Positions 24,482 to 32,465 of a stretch of DNA of 38,802 nucleotides are shown in pieces. The stretch is from Erysipelotrichaceae bacterium (GTDB taxonomy: Bacteria; Bacillota_I; Bacilli_A; Erysipelotrichales; Erysipelotrichaceae). Positions within the stretch are counted from its first letter, which is position 1. Each line of letters begins with the position of its first letter. The position numbers and the translations under genes are program-made. The notes beneath the pieces are model-generated. The model searched no databases, was not told where the DNA came from, and saw only the letters and a program-made list of their open reading frames with translations. The stretch is from NCBI GenBank assembly GCA_017432895.1, contig JAFRIG010000015.1:1-38802 (forward strand), written 5' to 3'.

Positions 24482-25036
24482 TTATACCTTCTTAAAGACA
24501 TATTTATCGACCAGGACGGGCTGCCCAAAACCCCAGTCTTCGTAATTGTCGGGATATTTATTGATGAAACCGTTTTTCATAAGGACCTTTGCCGAAGCGA
24601 TATTTTCTTTCATCACATGACCCGTGATCGTCCTTAAGCCGACATCTTCCAGAATGTATCTTTTTAATAATGCTGCGATCCTGGTCGCCAGTCCCTGTCC
24701 CCAGTATTCTTCTTTGAGCCGATAGCCGATCGAGGCCTTGTTTTTCCAGGGCTTGTAGCTGTAGATCTCAGCCAAACCGATAAGTTCATCAGGCTTCTTT
24801 TTTAGAAAGACGCCCATAATGATCGATTCCTTATTATCAAAACATTCCTCATTGAGCTTTTCGATCACTTCTTGCTTATCCTCATATTTCAGCTCATACA
24901 AAAAAGTCGGAAGATAGCGATACACTCTATCCTGCAGCGTAAGCTGCTTCAAAGAGTCTGCGTCTTCCGTCGATAGTTTTCTGATGATGATCACATCATC
25001 TTCCAGATAAGGGTATTCTTCAAAAAGCTCTTTCAT
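24482..25036 (-). CDS. GNAT-family acetyltransferase (RimJ/RimL-like)
   Basis: A 184-residue acetyltransferase of the RimJ/RimL type. It starts with LEDDVIIIRKLSTEDADSLKQL, has the strand IIMGVFLKKKPDELIGLAEI, the acetyl-CoA loop EEYWGQGLATRIAALLKRYI (about 129-148) and the end ASAKVLMKNGFI, all in family order. Protein N-terminal or antibiotic-like substrates occur in this family; the substrate here is unknown. A good AGGAAG ribosome binding site precedes the start. It lies 27 bases after the CPBP protease gene on the same strand, so the two are probably cotranscribed. Confidence 0.87.
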   Translation of the reverse strand: MKELFEEYPYLEDDVIIIRKLSTEDADSLKQLTLQDRVYRYLPTFLYELKYEDKQEVIEKLNEECFDNKESIIMGVFLKKKPDELIGLAEIYSYKPWKNKASIGYRLKEEYWGQGLATRIAALLKRYILEDVGLRTITGHVMKENIASAKVLMKNGFINKYPDNYEDWGFGQPVLVDKYVFKKV

Positions 25037-25063
25037 CTATATTCTTCCTGAAAGGCGTACGTC

Positions 25064-25984
25064 TTATGACAAAAACAAGTGCAACAGTGAATCCACCACC
25101 ATCAGCAGCATCGCAATGACGATGGTCGGACGGCTGTAGAAGATCACATTGGTGATACGGTTGGATCTAAGTTTCTGTATCCTGATCCTTTCATAGCGTC
25201 CGGAAATCATCAGATAGCCGGCGATGATGACGATCGTCGCCAGAGCGTAAGCCATATACCTGGTCACCGCTGCCGGCATGACACATAATGTGTAGATGAG
25301 AAGATTGAACAGGATGTGGATGACGATGGTCGGACGGATACTCTTATAACGCAAGGAAGTCTTGCCCAGCTGAAAGCCCATCATGAACGCCGGGATCATT
25401 TCCACAAAACTGACATGGGCCAAAGCGAAGATGACGGAAGAGGCATAGAGACCGAAATTCTTGCCGAACTTCGACAAAACATTCAGCAGTACTCCCCTGA
25501 AGGCATACTCTTCCACGATCGGCGTTACCGCTATCAGCATGAACACATACAAGGCGTTGTCCAGATTGGCCTCGTCATAGCTGAAACCGATACTGGAAAG
25601 CAGCTTGCCTTCCATACCGATATAAGAGAACAGGATATTGGATACGTAAGTCAGAGCGATACAGATCGTGAAGAAGACGATCGCCTGGACGAAAAGATCC
25701 GTGAAGGTCGCCGTAAAATTGCGGTTGATCTTCTTGAATGGCAGTCTCGCCACCTTGCGCATCATAAAAAACGGGACCACCGTACCAAACAAAATGATGA
25801 TGAAATAGACCCCGTAATAAAGAAACTCATCGTTGACGATGATCGAATCCTGATCGATCAGATACATATGCAGAAAGAAAGGAACGATCATCACCGCCAG
25901 AGCGTACATGATCAAAAGCAGTCCTACCGTATTGAATTGACGTTTGGCGTACTTCTTGGAAACGCGATGTTCCTTTTTGCTCAT
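25064..25984 (-). CDS. CPBP-family intramembrane metalloprotease (Abi domain)
   Basis: A 306-residue membrane protein with about eight hydrophobic segments and the CPBP (CAAX protease / bacteriocin-processing) motifs: IVEEYAFRG (157-165; E158, E159, R163) and FALAHVSF with H190, the second conserved histidine region. Such proteins cleave substrates within or near the membrane; in Bacillota some give bacteriocin self-immunity. No bacteriocin gene is visible nearby, so a housekeeping role is also possible. The start follows no Shine-Dalgarno sequence. A TATAAT -10 box ends only seven bases before the ATG, so the mRNA is predicted to be leaderless. Confidence 0.9.
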   Translation of the reverse strand: MSKKEHRVSKKYAKRQFNTVGLLLIMYALAVMIVPFFLHMYLIDQDSIIVNDEFLYYGVYFIIILFGTVVPFFMMRKVARLPFKKINRNFTATFTDLFVQAIVFFTICIALTYVSNILFSYIGMEGKLLSSIGFSYDEANLDNALYVFMLIAVTPIVEEYAFRGVLLNVLSKFGKNFGLYASSVIFALAHVSFVEMIPAFMMGFQLGKTSLRYKSIRPTIVIHILFNLLIYTLCVMPAAVTRYMAYALATIVIIAGYLMISGRYERIRIQKLRSNRITNVIFYSRPTIVIAMLLMVVDSLLHLFLS

Positions 25985-25991
25985 ATATAAG

Positions 25992-26020
25992 ATTATAGCT
26001 TTTTCAAGGTCAATAGTAAA
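25992..26020 (-). promoter_or_regulatory. promoter giving a leaderless CPBP mRNA
   Basis: TTTACT (-35, 26015-26020) and a perfect TATAAT (-10, 25992-25997) are 17 bases apart on the minus strand. The transcription start would fall at or next to the ATG (25982-25984). No ribosome binding site is visible. Confidence 0.6.
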
Positions 26021-26073
26021 ATTCAGATTAAATTCACATTTGAGTCCTATATTAGTAATTGAGGTGAGAAAAA

Positions 26074-27174
26074 ATGAAAATGAACTTTAAAAACATTATT
26101 ATAATCTTCCTGGTCGCCTTACTGGGATCAGGCCTCGGGACGTTTGGCGTAATGTCCTTATATAACAAGGACCACGGCGGCAGTTTAAACAACAACGTCG
26201 TCGTTAACGAAGTCGAATACACCAACGTCGAAAAGACCGATTATACCAAAGCGATCGAAAAGGCTTATGAGACCGTCGTCGAAATAACCTGTCAGATCAA
26301 AACTTCAAGTTCCGGCAGTTTCTTCTTCTTTGAAGGCGGCGGATCGACTTCCACATCGGCCGGCTCAGGCGTCATCTTCTCGTCTGACGGCTACATCGTG
26401 ACCAACGAACATGTCATCGACGGCTTAGTCAGTGAAGATACGATCACCGTCAAGACCTATAATGGTACGACCTATGGCGCCAAAGTCGTCGGCTATGATA
26501 CCAAGACCGACCTGGCTGTCTTGAAGATCGAAGCCAAAGGACTGCCCTACGCTTCCTTCGCCGATTCATCCCAGCTGATGCTTGGTCAGGACGTCATCGC
26601 CATCGGCAATCCTTTAGGCCTTGGCCTGTCCTGCTCCAATGGCATCGTCTCAGCCTTAGAGAAAGAGATCTATATCAACAACGTCTACATGACCGTCATT
26701 CAGACCAATGCGGCCGTCAATGAAGGAAACTCCGGCGGCGGACTCTTCGATATCAACGGCAACCTCGTTGGTATCGTCAACGCCAAGAAGTCTTCCACGA
26801 TGTCCACGACCTCTGTTGAAGGCATGGGTTATGCCATTCCAGCCAACACCGTGACCAGGATCATCAATGAACTGATCACCAACGGCTATGTCAAAGACAG
26901 AGCCACGATGGGCGTCAAAGTCGCCACCAACTCTTCCTACTATACGACTGATGGCGTATTGATCACGGAAGTCATCGAAGGCGGTTCGGCTCAAGCGGCC
27001 GGCTTGCAGGCCAACGATATCATCACGGCCATCAACGATGTTGAAGTACAGTCCTATGCCGATCTATCCAAAGTACTGGATTCCAAGATGGTCGGCGATA
27101 CGGTCGCTGTCTCAGTGTTAAGAGATGGCGAAAAGATGGTCTTTGAAGTAACGTTATCGGCGGCTTCAAGATAA
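26074..27174 (+). CDS. htrA: HtrA/DegP-like membrane-anchored serine protease
   Basis: A 366-residue trypsin-like serine protease. An N-terminal segment (residues 8-30, IIIIFLVALLGSGLGTFGVM) anchors it, so the protease acts outside the membrane. The catalytic triad is H113 (NEHVID), D146 (KTDLAVLKIE) and S220 (NEGNSGGGLF). One PDZ domain follows (about 280-366) with VLITEVIEGGSAQAAGLQANDII. HtrA proteases degrade misfolded exported proteins. The ribosome binding site is GAGGTGAG. It is divergent from the CPBP gene and ends at a strong bidirectional terminator. Nothing unusual is seen beyond a phenylalanine-rich stretch (residues 83-86). Confidence 0.93.
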   Translation: MKMNFKNIIIIFLVALLGSGLGTFGVMSLYNKDHGGSLNNNVVVNEVEYTNVEKTDYTKAIEKAYETVVEITCQIKTSSSGSFFFFEGGGSTSTSAGSGVIFSSDGYIVTNEHVIDGLVSEDTITVKTYNGTTYGAKVVGYDTKTDLAVLKIEAKGLPYASFADSSQLMLGQDVIAIGNPLGLGLSCSNGIVSALEKEIYINNVYMTVIQTNAAVNEGNSGGGLFDINGNLVGIVNAKKSSTMSTTSVEGMGYAIPANTVTRIINELITNGYVKDRATMGVKVATNSSYYTTDGVLITEVIEGGSAQAAGLQANDIITAINDVEVQSYADLSKVLDSKMVGDTVAVSVLRDGEKMVFEVTLSAASR

Positions 27175-27194
27175 TATCAAAACAAAAGCATTAT

Positions 27195-27223
27195 AAAAGG
27201 AGATCACTGAGATCTCCTTTTTG
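27195..27223. terminator. bidirectional terminator between htrA and the EF-G-like gene
   Basis: AAAAGGAGATC (27195-27205), loop ACTGA, GATCTCCTTTT (27211-27221): an 11-pair perfect stem with T-runs on both strands. The stem contains an AAGGAG sequence that is not followed by a start codon and is therefore not a ribosome binding site. Confidence 0.9.
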
Positions 27224-27236
27224 ATTGACTTGATGA

Positions 27237-29249
27237 CTAATCTTCGTCGTCGTCTTTTCTTTCGGCAGCGGTAGCAGCAACGACTTTATCCGTGACGTTC
27301 TGCGGAGCCGGTTCATAACGATCGAAATCGATGACGTATGTACCGCGACCCTTGGTCATGGAACGAAGCTCCGTCGCATACTTCAGCATTTCAGCCATCG
27401 GAACTTCGGCATCGATCTTGGCTTCACCCGGTTCAGCTGAGCCGGTATCCATGATCATACCACGTCTCTTGTTGAAATCGCCGATGATATCGCCGGTGTA
27501 CTCTTCCGGACAGATGACGGTGACTTTGCCGATCGGTTCCAGAAGGATCGGATGAGCCTTAGGAATACCGGCCTTGAATGCCAGTCTGGCTGCCGCTTCA
27601 AAGGAGTTAGGCTTTGAATCGACCGGGTGGTAGGAACCATCATACAGCGTAGCCTTGACATTGACGACCTTGCAGCCGGCCAGAGGACCTTTGTTCATGC
27701 AGCCTCTTAAGCCTGCTTCAACGGACGGGAAGTAGTTCTTCGGAACCGCACCGCCGAAGACTTCTTCTGCGAAGACCATCTCTTCGGAATCGGGATTCGG
27801 TTCAAATCTTACCCAGACGTCACCATACTGACCGGCACCGCCGTTCTGCTTCTTGTATTTGCCCTGAACTTCGGACTTGCCCTTGATGGTCTCACGATAC
27901 TGGACCTTCGGTTCCTTGAGCACGATCTCGACTTTATATCTGCTCTTGAGCTTGGAGACGACGACATCCAGCTGCTGATCGCCGACGCCGTATAAGACCT
28001 GTTCACCGGTCTCGGCATTTCTGACGAAATTGAGCGACTTGTCTTCGATCAATACTTTCTTCAAAGCATCGGACATCTTGTCTTCATCGTCTTTCGTCTT
28101 CGGTGATACCGCCACACCCAGCATCGGACGCGGATATTCGATATCCTTATAGACGACTTTCTTTTCTTTAGTGCACAGCGTGTCATTGGTCTCGGTGACC
28201 ATGAGCTTGGTCAAAGCACCGATATCACCGCAGCTGACCTTGTTGACAGGGGTCTGCTGCTTGCCGCACATGATGAACAGACCACCGGCTTTTTCAGCCT
28301 GGTCTTTCTTGGCGTTGTATAAAGGAGTCTGCGGAGTCAGACAGCCGGAAAGGACCTTGACATAAGAGATCTTGCCGACGAAAGCATCGACGACTGTCTT
28401 GAAGACCAGGCCGGAGAATGCTTCGGAATCATCGGTCTTGAGCTCAGTACCATCCTTATCGGTAACGGTACCATGTTCCACATAGACCGGGCAGTTTTCC
28501 TTTAAGAAGTCCAGCAGCTGGCTGACGCCCTGGCTGTTGACGGCACTGCCGGCGAAGACCGGTTTGATATCACCGGACTTGAGAGCCAGTTTCAGACCTT
28601 TGGCCGTCTCTTCCGGTGTGAAAGGTTCACCTTCAAAGAATTTTTCCATCAGCTCGTCATCGGCTGAAGCGATAGCTTCCGAGATCTGGTCGTAATGCGG
28701 ATTGCCGCTGTCGTCCAAAACCTTATTGGAACCGGTCATCTTTTTGCCTTCCATGACCGGAACTTCAAACGGAACGACAGAATCGCCGAATTTGCCTCTG
28801 AGTTCATCGACGGTCTTTTCAAAATCGGCATTGTCATCATCGATCTTGTTGATGAAGAAGATCGTCGGAATGTTGTTCTTCTTGCAAAGCTTGACAGCAC
28901 TTTCCGTACCGGATTCGATACCTTCCTTCGCCGAAACGACGACGACCGCCATATCGGCTGCAGCAGCACCGGAGACCTTCTCGCCTACATAGTCCAGATA
29001 ACCCGGCGTATCGATGATGTTGACTTTTACGTTCTTCCATTCGATCGGAGCCAAAGCGGTATAAACCGATACACCTCTCTTGGCTTCTTCCGGATCATAG
29101 TCCATCGTTGAAGTACCGTCGGTCGTTTTGCCCATACGGTCGATGGCCTTTGTCTGGAACAGTGCAGACTCGACCAGAGTTGATTTACCGGCGCCGGAAT
29201 GGCCCAGTAAGACGACGTTTCTTACGTCTTTTGACAAATATTCTTTCAT
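27237..29249 (-). CDS. elongation factor G-like GTPase (FusA2/EF-G-II type)
   Basis: A 670-residue translational GTPase paralogue of EF-G. G1 is GHSGAGKST (16-24), the switch region RGVSVYTA, G3 DTPGYLD (about 78-84) and G4 NKID (133-136). Domain IV is VQYRETIKGKSEVQGKYKKQNGGAGQYGDV, and the C-terminal domains follow in order. Length and the shortened switch 1 (TTDGTSTMDYDPEEAKRGVS) are typical of the EF-G-like proteins found in many Bacillota, which are not the ribosome-translocating EF-G. Function is not settled; a role in ribosome rescue or stress is suggested for some relatives. It lies 14 bases after the ankyrin gene, with AAGGGGT as ribosome binding site, so the two are an operon. Confidence 0.87.
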   Translation of the reverse strand: MKEYLSKDVRNVVLLGHSGAGKSTLVESALFQTKAIDRMGKTTDGTSTMDYDPEEAKRGVSVYTALAPIEWKNVKVNIIDTPGYLDYVGEKVSGAAAADMAVVVVSAKEGIESGTESAVKLCKKNNIPTIFFINKIDDDNADFEKTVDELRGKFGDSVVPFEVPVMEGKKMTGSNKVLDDSGNPHYDQISEAIASADDELMEKFFEGEPFTPEETAKGLKLALKSGDIKPVFAGSAVNSQGVSQLLDFLKENCPVYVEHGTVTDKDGTELKTDDSEAFSGLVFKTVVDAFVGKISYVKVLSGCLTPQTPLYNAKKDQAEKAGGLFIMCGKQQTPVNKVSCGDIGALTKLMVTETNDTLCTKEKKVVYKDIEYPRPMLGVAVSPKTKDDEDKMSDALKKVLIEDKSLNFVRNAETGEQVLYGVGDQQLDVVVSKLKSRYKVEIVLKEPKVQYRETIKGKSEVQGKYKKQNGGAGQYGDVWVRFEPNPDSEEMVFAEEVFGGAVPKNYFPSVEAGLRGCMNKGPLAGCKVVNVKATLYDGSYHPVDSKPNSFEAAARLAFKAGIPKAHPILLEPIGKVTVICPEEYTGDIIGDFNKRRGMIMDTGSAEPGEAKIDAEVPMAEMLKYATELRSMTKGRGTYVIDFDRYEPAPQNVTDKVVAATAAERKDDDED

Positions 29250-29263
29250 AGTTTACCCCTTCA

Positions 29264-29935
29264 TTATTTCAGCAAATCGATTAATTCTTCGTTGTTTCTG
29301 TCACGGACATAGCTTAAGGCCGTACGCCCCGCATTGTCCTTGACATTCTTATCCGCCCCTCTGTTGAGCAGGAAGATAGCCAGATCGGTATAGCCGCCAT
29401 AGCTTGCCCGCATCAGGCATGTGCAGCCTTCATTATCCCGGGCATTGACGTCAGCACCTCTCGCCAAGAGATAGTGTATCACATCTACCTTGAAAGCGGT
29501 AACTGATTCCATCAAAGCCGTCCTTCCCTTGTTGTCGGTGGCATCAAGTTCAGCTCCTCTGTCAGTCAGCAGTTCGACGACTCCCGTCTCACCCTGGAAA
29601 GCCGCTCTCATCAGTGCGGTACGCCCGTTATTGTCGTGCGAGTTGACTTCACATCCCGCATCCAGCAGCAGAGAACAGATATATTTGTGACCGTGTTTGG
29701 CGGCACCCATCAAAGCCGTATCATTGTTCTTGTCCCGGGCTCTGACATCCGCACCGTATTCGATCAGTTTTTTTACGATCTCTTCATAGCCTCTTTTGGC
29801 TGCCCGCATCAGGCCCGTCCGGCCGTCTCCGTTTTTGCAGTTGGCATCCGCACCTTCCTCAAGAAGTCTTCTGACTTCATCGAGTTTGCCCGTACTGCAT
29901 GCATCCAATAAGGCATCATTCATTGACTGGTCCAT
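29264..29935 (-). CDS. ankyrin-repeat protein
   Basis: A 223-residue soluble protein made of about six ankyrin repeats of 33 residues, with clear repeat starts such as NGDGRTGLMRAAKRGYEE, NNDTALMGAAKHGHK, NNGRTALMRAAFQGETG, NKGRTALMESV, NEGCTCLMRASYGGYTD and NAGRTALSYVRDRNN. There is no signal peptide. Ankyrin proteins bind partners; the partner is unknown. It is the first gene of a two-gene operon with the EF-G-like GTPase (14 bases apart), which makes that GTPase or the ribosome a possible partner. AAGGAGG precedes the start. Confidence 0.88.
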   Translation of the reverse strand: MDQSMNDALLDACSTGKLDEVRRLLEEGADANCKNGDGRTGLMRAAKRGYEEIVKKLIEYGADVRARDKNNDTALMGAAKHGHKYICSLLLDAGCEVNSHDNNGRTALMRAAFQGETGVVELLTDRGAELDATDNKGRTALMESVTAFKVDVIHYLLARGADVNARDNEGCTCLMRASYGGYTDLAIFLLNRGADKNVKDNAGRTALSYVRDRNNEELIDLLK

Positions 29936-29999
29936 TGTGATAACCTCCTTGCCTTAGTCAAATAAAAAGTGAACGCAGTCTCACGTCCACCCAAAAAGC

Positions 30000-30077
30000 T
30001 TATTTTGGCGAAAACACAGGTAAAGAGCTGACGACCCCTAAGATAGTATTCTTCTCCTTGTATTCCTGTATTTTCAT
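30000..30077 (-). CDS. possible 25-residue upstream peptide
   Basis: A short frame (MKIQEYKEKNTILGVVSSLPVF and three more residues) with AAAGGA 11 bases before ATG lies between the ygjP-like gene and the ankyrin operon. A CCAAAA/TTTTGG hairpin overlaps its stop codon. It might be a leader peptide, the stub of a decayed gene, or chance. Nothing like it is recognised. Confidence 0.2.
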   Translation of the reverse strand: MKIQEYKEKNTILGVVSSLPVFSPK

Positions 30078-30156
30078 ATTATTAAAGATTCCTTTTCTAC
30101 ATCTATTTTACCTTCTGACAGTTGGCGTTGCAAGTCTTTGACTCATGAAAGTATTT

Positions 30157-30831
30157 TCATTGTTTGAGCCTTTTTACAGCCTCTTTATAAGCCGGCATAT
30201 TGTTGGCCACAACCTCATAAAAACGCTTCGAATGATTAGGCACGACAAAGTGGACCATCTCATGGACCATGATGTATTCCAGGCAATACAAAGGATAGTG
30301 GATCAGATAGGAAGAGATACAGATCCTGTTTTTTCTGGTGTAGCAGACGCCCCATTTGGAACTCATCTGCCGGCACTTTAGTTCCGGAACTTCGTTATAG
30401 CCGTAATCTCTCAAGAATGGCAGATGCTTATGCAGATAATCCTGAGCCTGCGATAAAAGATACTTATCAAGATATTTGTAGAGATACTTAATCCCCTCTT
30501 CCCCTTCATCCTTGTATGTCAGATAAATGACATCGTCTTTGATGAACACATTTTTCTTACCCGTCTGTCTAACAAGCTTATAAGGCCTGTCATAGATATA
30601 AAAGATCTCACCGCCTCGATACAGATTGCCTGTTCTTTGTTTATAGACTTGCGTATCGTAAGCCTTATAGATCCAGTCCCGCTTGCTTTCAATGAAACGA
30701 TAGATCTCATGATCGGCCATACGTAAAGGAGCCGAAACGATCAGCTTATTCCCCTTTAAACGCATGTAAAGATTCTTGATCTTCTTGCGGTTTATCTCGA
30801 CCTCAAACCTTATCCCCTTGATCTCTACCAT
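30157..30831 (-). CDS. YgjP-like metal-dependent hydrolase (DUF45)
   Basis: A 224-residue protein of the YgjP/DUF45 family: beta-rich N-terminus (VEIKGIRFEVEINRKK), SKWGVCYTRKNRICIS (159-174), then HEMVH (190-194) with further H200 in VVPNHSKRFYEV as zinc ligand. It is a predicted zinc peptidase-like protein; the reaction is unknown. It has no clear Shine-Dalgarno sequence: an extended -10 box TGATAGAAT ends nine bases before the ATG, so the mRNA may be leaderless. It is divergent from the tRNA-His gene. Confidence 0.88.
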   Translation of the reverse strand: MVEIKGIRFEVEINRKKIKNLYMRLKGNKLIVSAPLRMADHEIYRFIESKRDWIYKAYDTQVYKQRTGNLYRGGEIFYIYDRPYKLVRQTGKKNVFIKDDVIYLTYKDEGEEGIKYLYKYLDKYLLSQAQDYLHKHLPFLRDYGYNEVPELKCRQMSSKWGVCYTRKNRICISSYLIHYPLYCLEYIMVHEMVHFVVPNHSKRFYEVVANNMPAYKEAVKRLKQ

Positions 30832-30840
30832 ATTAAAACC

Positions 30841-30849
30841 ATTCTATCA
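30841..30849 (-). promoter_or_regulatory. extended -10 promoter of the YgjP gene
   Basis: TGATAGAAT on the minus strand matches TGnTATAAT with one change. Transcription would begin two or three bases before the ATG (30831), implying a leaderless mRNA. It mirrors the tRNA promoter's own TAGAAT box. Confidence 0.45.
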
Positions 30850-30879
30850 TTGAAATTAAAAATTATCTTATGGTAGAAT
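30850..30879 (+). promoter_or_regulatory. promoter of tRNA-His
   Basis: TTGAAA (30850-30855) and TAGAAT (30874-30879) are 18 bases apart, with the extended TGG before the -10 box. Transcription would start close to the mature 5' end. Confidence 0.7.
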
Positions 30880-30891
30880 AATAAAGCACAT

Positions 30892-30970
30892 GGCGGACGT
30901 GGTGAAGTTGGTTAACACTCTGGATTGTGGCTCCAGCATTGCGTGGGTTCGAGTCCCATCGTTCGCCCCA
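30892..30970 (+). tRNA. tRNA-His (anticodon GTG)
   Basis: The cloverleaf is clear: acceptor stem GCGGACG (30893-30899) with CGTTCGC (30960-30966), anticodon stem CTGGA/TCCAG around loop TTGTGGC with anticodon GTG (30927-30929), and T-arm GTGGG-TTCGAGT-CCCAT. G30892 is the extra G-1 that marks histidine tRNA; it faces discriminator C30967. CCA (30968-30970) is encoded. Confidence 0.96.
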
Positions 30971-30979
30971 TAAGATTAT

Positions 30980-31007
30980 AAAAGTACAGTTTTAGCTGTA
31001 CTTTTTT
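30980..31007 (+). terminator. terminator of tRNA-His
   Basis: AAAAGTACAG (30980-30989), loop TTTTAG, CTGTACTTTT (30996-31005): a perfect ten-pair stem with a run of T. The same GTACAG/CTGTAC core recurs in the terminator at 33625-33649. Confidence 0.92.
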
Positions 31008-31075
31008 GTTTGAGCTGTGCTTTTTCTGTTCCCGCTTCTAAAAAGAGACTGACTAACTGGGATTGGTGCAATTCT

Positions 31076-31789
31076 CTATGCTATTTCTACAAGCAAAATA
31101 TCTTCCTGATCGAAGGGAAGTTTTGAAATTATCTGGCCTTCTTGAAAATGAAAGGAAGCTCCGTGATTCACCGGCTCATTGTCAATTGGATTGATCATCA
31201 GAACATCTCTTGCTACAAGTGAAGCTTGAGTCGCATACTCATCAAGCGCTTCAGAATTCCATTCATCTACCGTATAGTTGACATATACAGGCCAAATAAG
31301 AAGACCGTCCGTCTTAAAACGGTCGGGAAACTCCCAGAGATCTCCACATAGCGCGATCATTATTTCTTTCCCACAAAAATGAAATGTCTTCGTTTCATTC
31401 CCCTCACAGTAATGATCGTCTGTTTTTGTGTATTCCTTCCAGCCTTTTGAGATGCGTCTGTAGTTGTGAATGATCCTTCCATCGGAAATGACAATATAGG
31501 ATGAATAAAGCTTTTCCCGATCCTTTTCAATATACCCTGTTGCCAGCGAAATACCATAACGGATAGTCCAGCTTTGCAATTGAGCGATTATATCCGATGA
31601 AAGCTCCAGCGCAATATCTTTATCAGCCTTATAATCCCAGCAAAGGGCATCGAAGCCCTGTAGAAACGCTTCGCCAAAACAAAGCAGGTCAGCTTTCCCC
31701 CGGAAGCGTTTCATGGCTAGCTCGATCTGGCTTATATTGAATGCAGTGTTTCGATTTTCACATCTATATGAAACTAATCCGATTCGCAT
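31076..31789 (-). CDS. carbon-nitrogen hydrolase (nitrilase superfamily)
   Basis: A 237-residue cytosolic member of the nitrilase superfamily, with the complete triad: E40 (CFGEAF), K115 (YRRISKGWKEY) and C148 (ALCGDLWEFP). The protein is slightly shorter than the usual 260-280. Members hydrolyse amides, nitriles or omega-amides; this one could be an omega-amidase or an N-carbamoylputrescine-type enzyme, but the sequence does not decide. An AGAGGAT ribosome binding site precedes the start. The agmatine operon lies a few genes upstream, but without operon linkage no functional link is claimed. Confidence 0.85.
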   Translation of the reverse strand: MRIGLVSYRCENRNTAFNISQIELAMKRFRGKADLLCFGEAFLQGFDALCWDYKADKDIALELSSDIIAQLQSWTIRYGISLATGYIEKDREKLYSSYIVISDGRIIHNYRRISKGWKEYTKTDDHYCEGNETKTFHFCGKEIMIALCGDLWEFPDRFKTDGLLIWPVYVNYTVDEWNSEALDEYATQASLVARDVLMINPIDNEPVNHGASFHFQEGQIISKLPFDQEDILLVEIA

Positions 31790-31902
31790 GGTTATCCTCT
31801 TTAAATACTGATCTATAGTTATAAAGCTCCTGATACATGAAGATACAGCCTTCGTCAGTTATCCCAGAATCAAAAATAGGAACGGCGTTGAATAGGTTGT
31901 TC

Positions 31903-32082
31903 CTAATAATCATAGCCGTTCTTCTTTCTTATTTCTATAACCCTTTTTTCAAAAGCTTCCACTTCTTTTCTTATCGCTTCTCTGTCAACTCTTGGAGAAT
32001 TGTCTATCTCCTCGAATATCGACTTTCCAAGCTCATATGGAAGGTTTGTCATTGATGGTTTTCCATATCTTTTTTCACCCAT
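31903..32082 (-). CDS. small 59-residue protein, unknown
   Basis: A 59-residue frame (MGEKRYGKPSMTNLPYELG onward) with a strong ribosome binding site, AAGGAGG (32093-32099), ten bases before ATG 32082. An ATG three codons earlier sits only one base from that site and is less likely. The C-terminal half is a charged, probably helical stretch (REAIRKEVEAFEKRVIEIRK). There is no membrane segment or cysteine pair and no recognised family. It lies 113 bases upstream of the nitrilase gene on the same strand and may be cotranscribed. Small helical proteins of this size are often antitoxins or regulators, but no partner gene is seen. Confidence 0.55.
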   Translation of the reverse strand: MGEKRYGKPSMTNLPYELGKSIFEEIDNSPRVDREAIRKEVEAFEKRVIEIRKKNGYDY

Positions 32083-32465
32083 TTTGTACATACCTCCTTG
32101 TCTTCTTTAGCACTTATATTTTACTATTTTAAGGTTCTTCATTAAACCGACAGAAAAAAGGGTTATCACGCACAATTATCATTTTTCAGATCGTAAGAGG
32201 AATTTTTTAGCTAAATTACCTGCCGATCTTTAGTCTTGATAAACTCGTTTCTGATAGATATCTCGATCGTTAATAGTAAAAGGAAGAATATAACAGGATT
32301 ATGGAGGCCATATTCTCTAAAGACCTCCGTTCTTGTCAACAAAAAACACAAAATTCTCTCAAAAAAAGCAGGCTTCTGGCCCGCCTTTGATGGACTCTGA
32401 TCATTTGATCAGTCCATTGCTTTGCTTTCAAACTATGGCAAAAACGTGGTAATTCATATAATCGA
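32083..32465. other. intergenic region without a gene
   Basis: About 380 AT-rich bases with no credible coding frame. Three hairpins are visible: the metalloprotease terminator (32361-32388), a stem ATGGA-CT-CTGATC-ATTT-GATCAG-TCCAT (32390-32417), and GGAGG/CCTCC further left, near 32305-32330. The upstream promoter for the small protein gene must lie at its left end but no clear boxes are seen. Confidence 0.7.
32361..32388 (-). terminator. terminator of the membrane metalloprotease gene
   Basis: On the minus strand AAAGGCGGGC-CAGAA-GCCTGCTTTT forms a ten-pair stem with two G-U pairs, followed by a T-run. It lies about 75 bases after the stop codon. A second hairpin stands between it and the stop. 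Confidence 0.75.

Noticed and set aside
25064..25984. Bacteriocin immunity system around the CPBP gene
   Set aside because: No small double-glycine leader peptide, bacteriocin ABC transporter or regulatory pair lies nearby.
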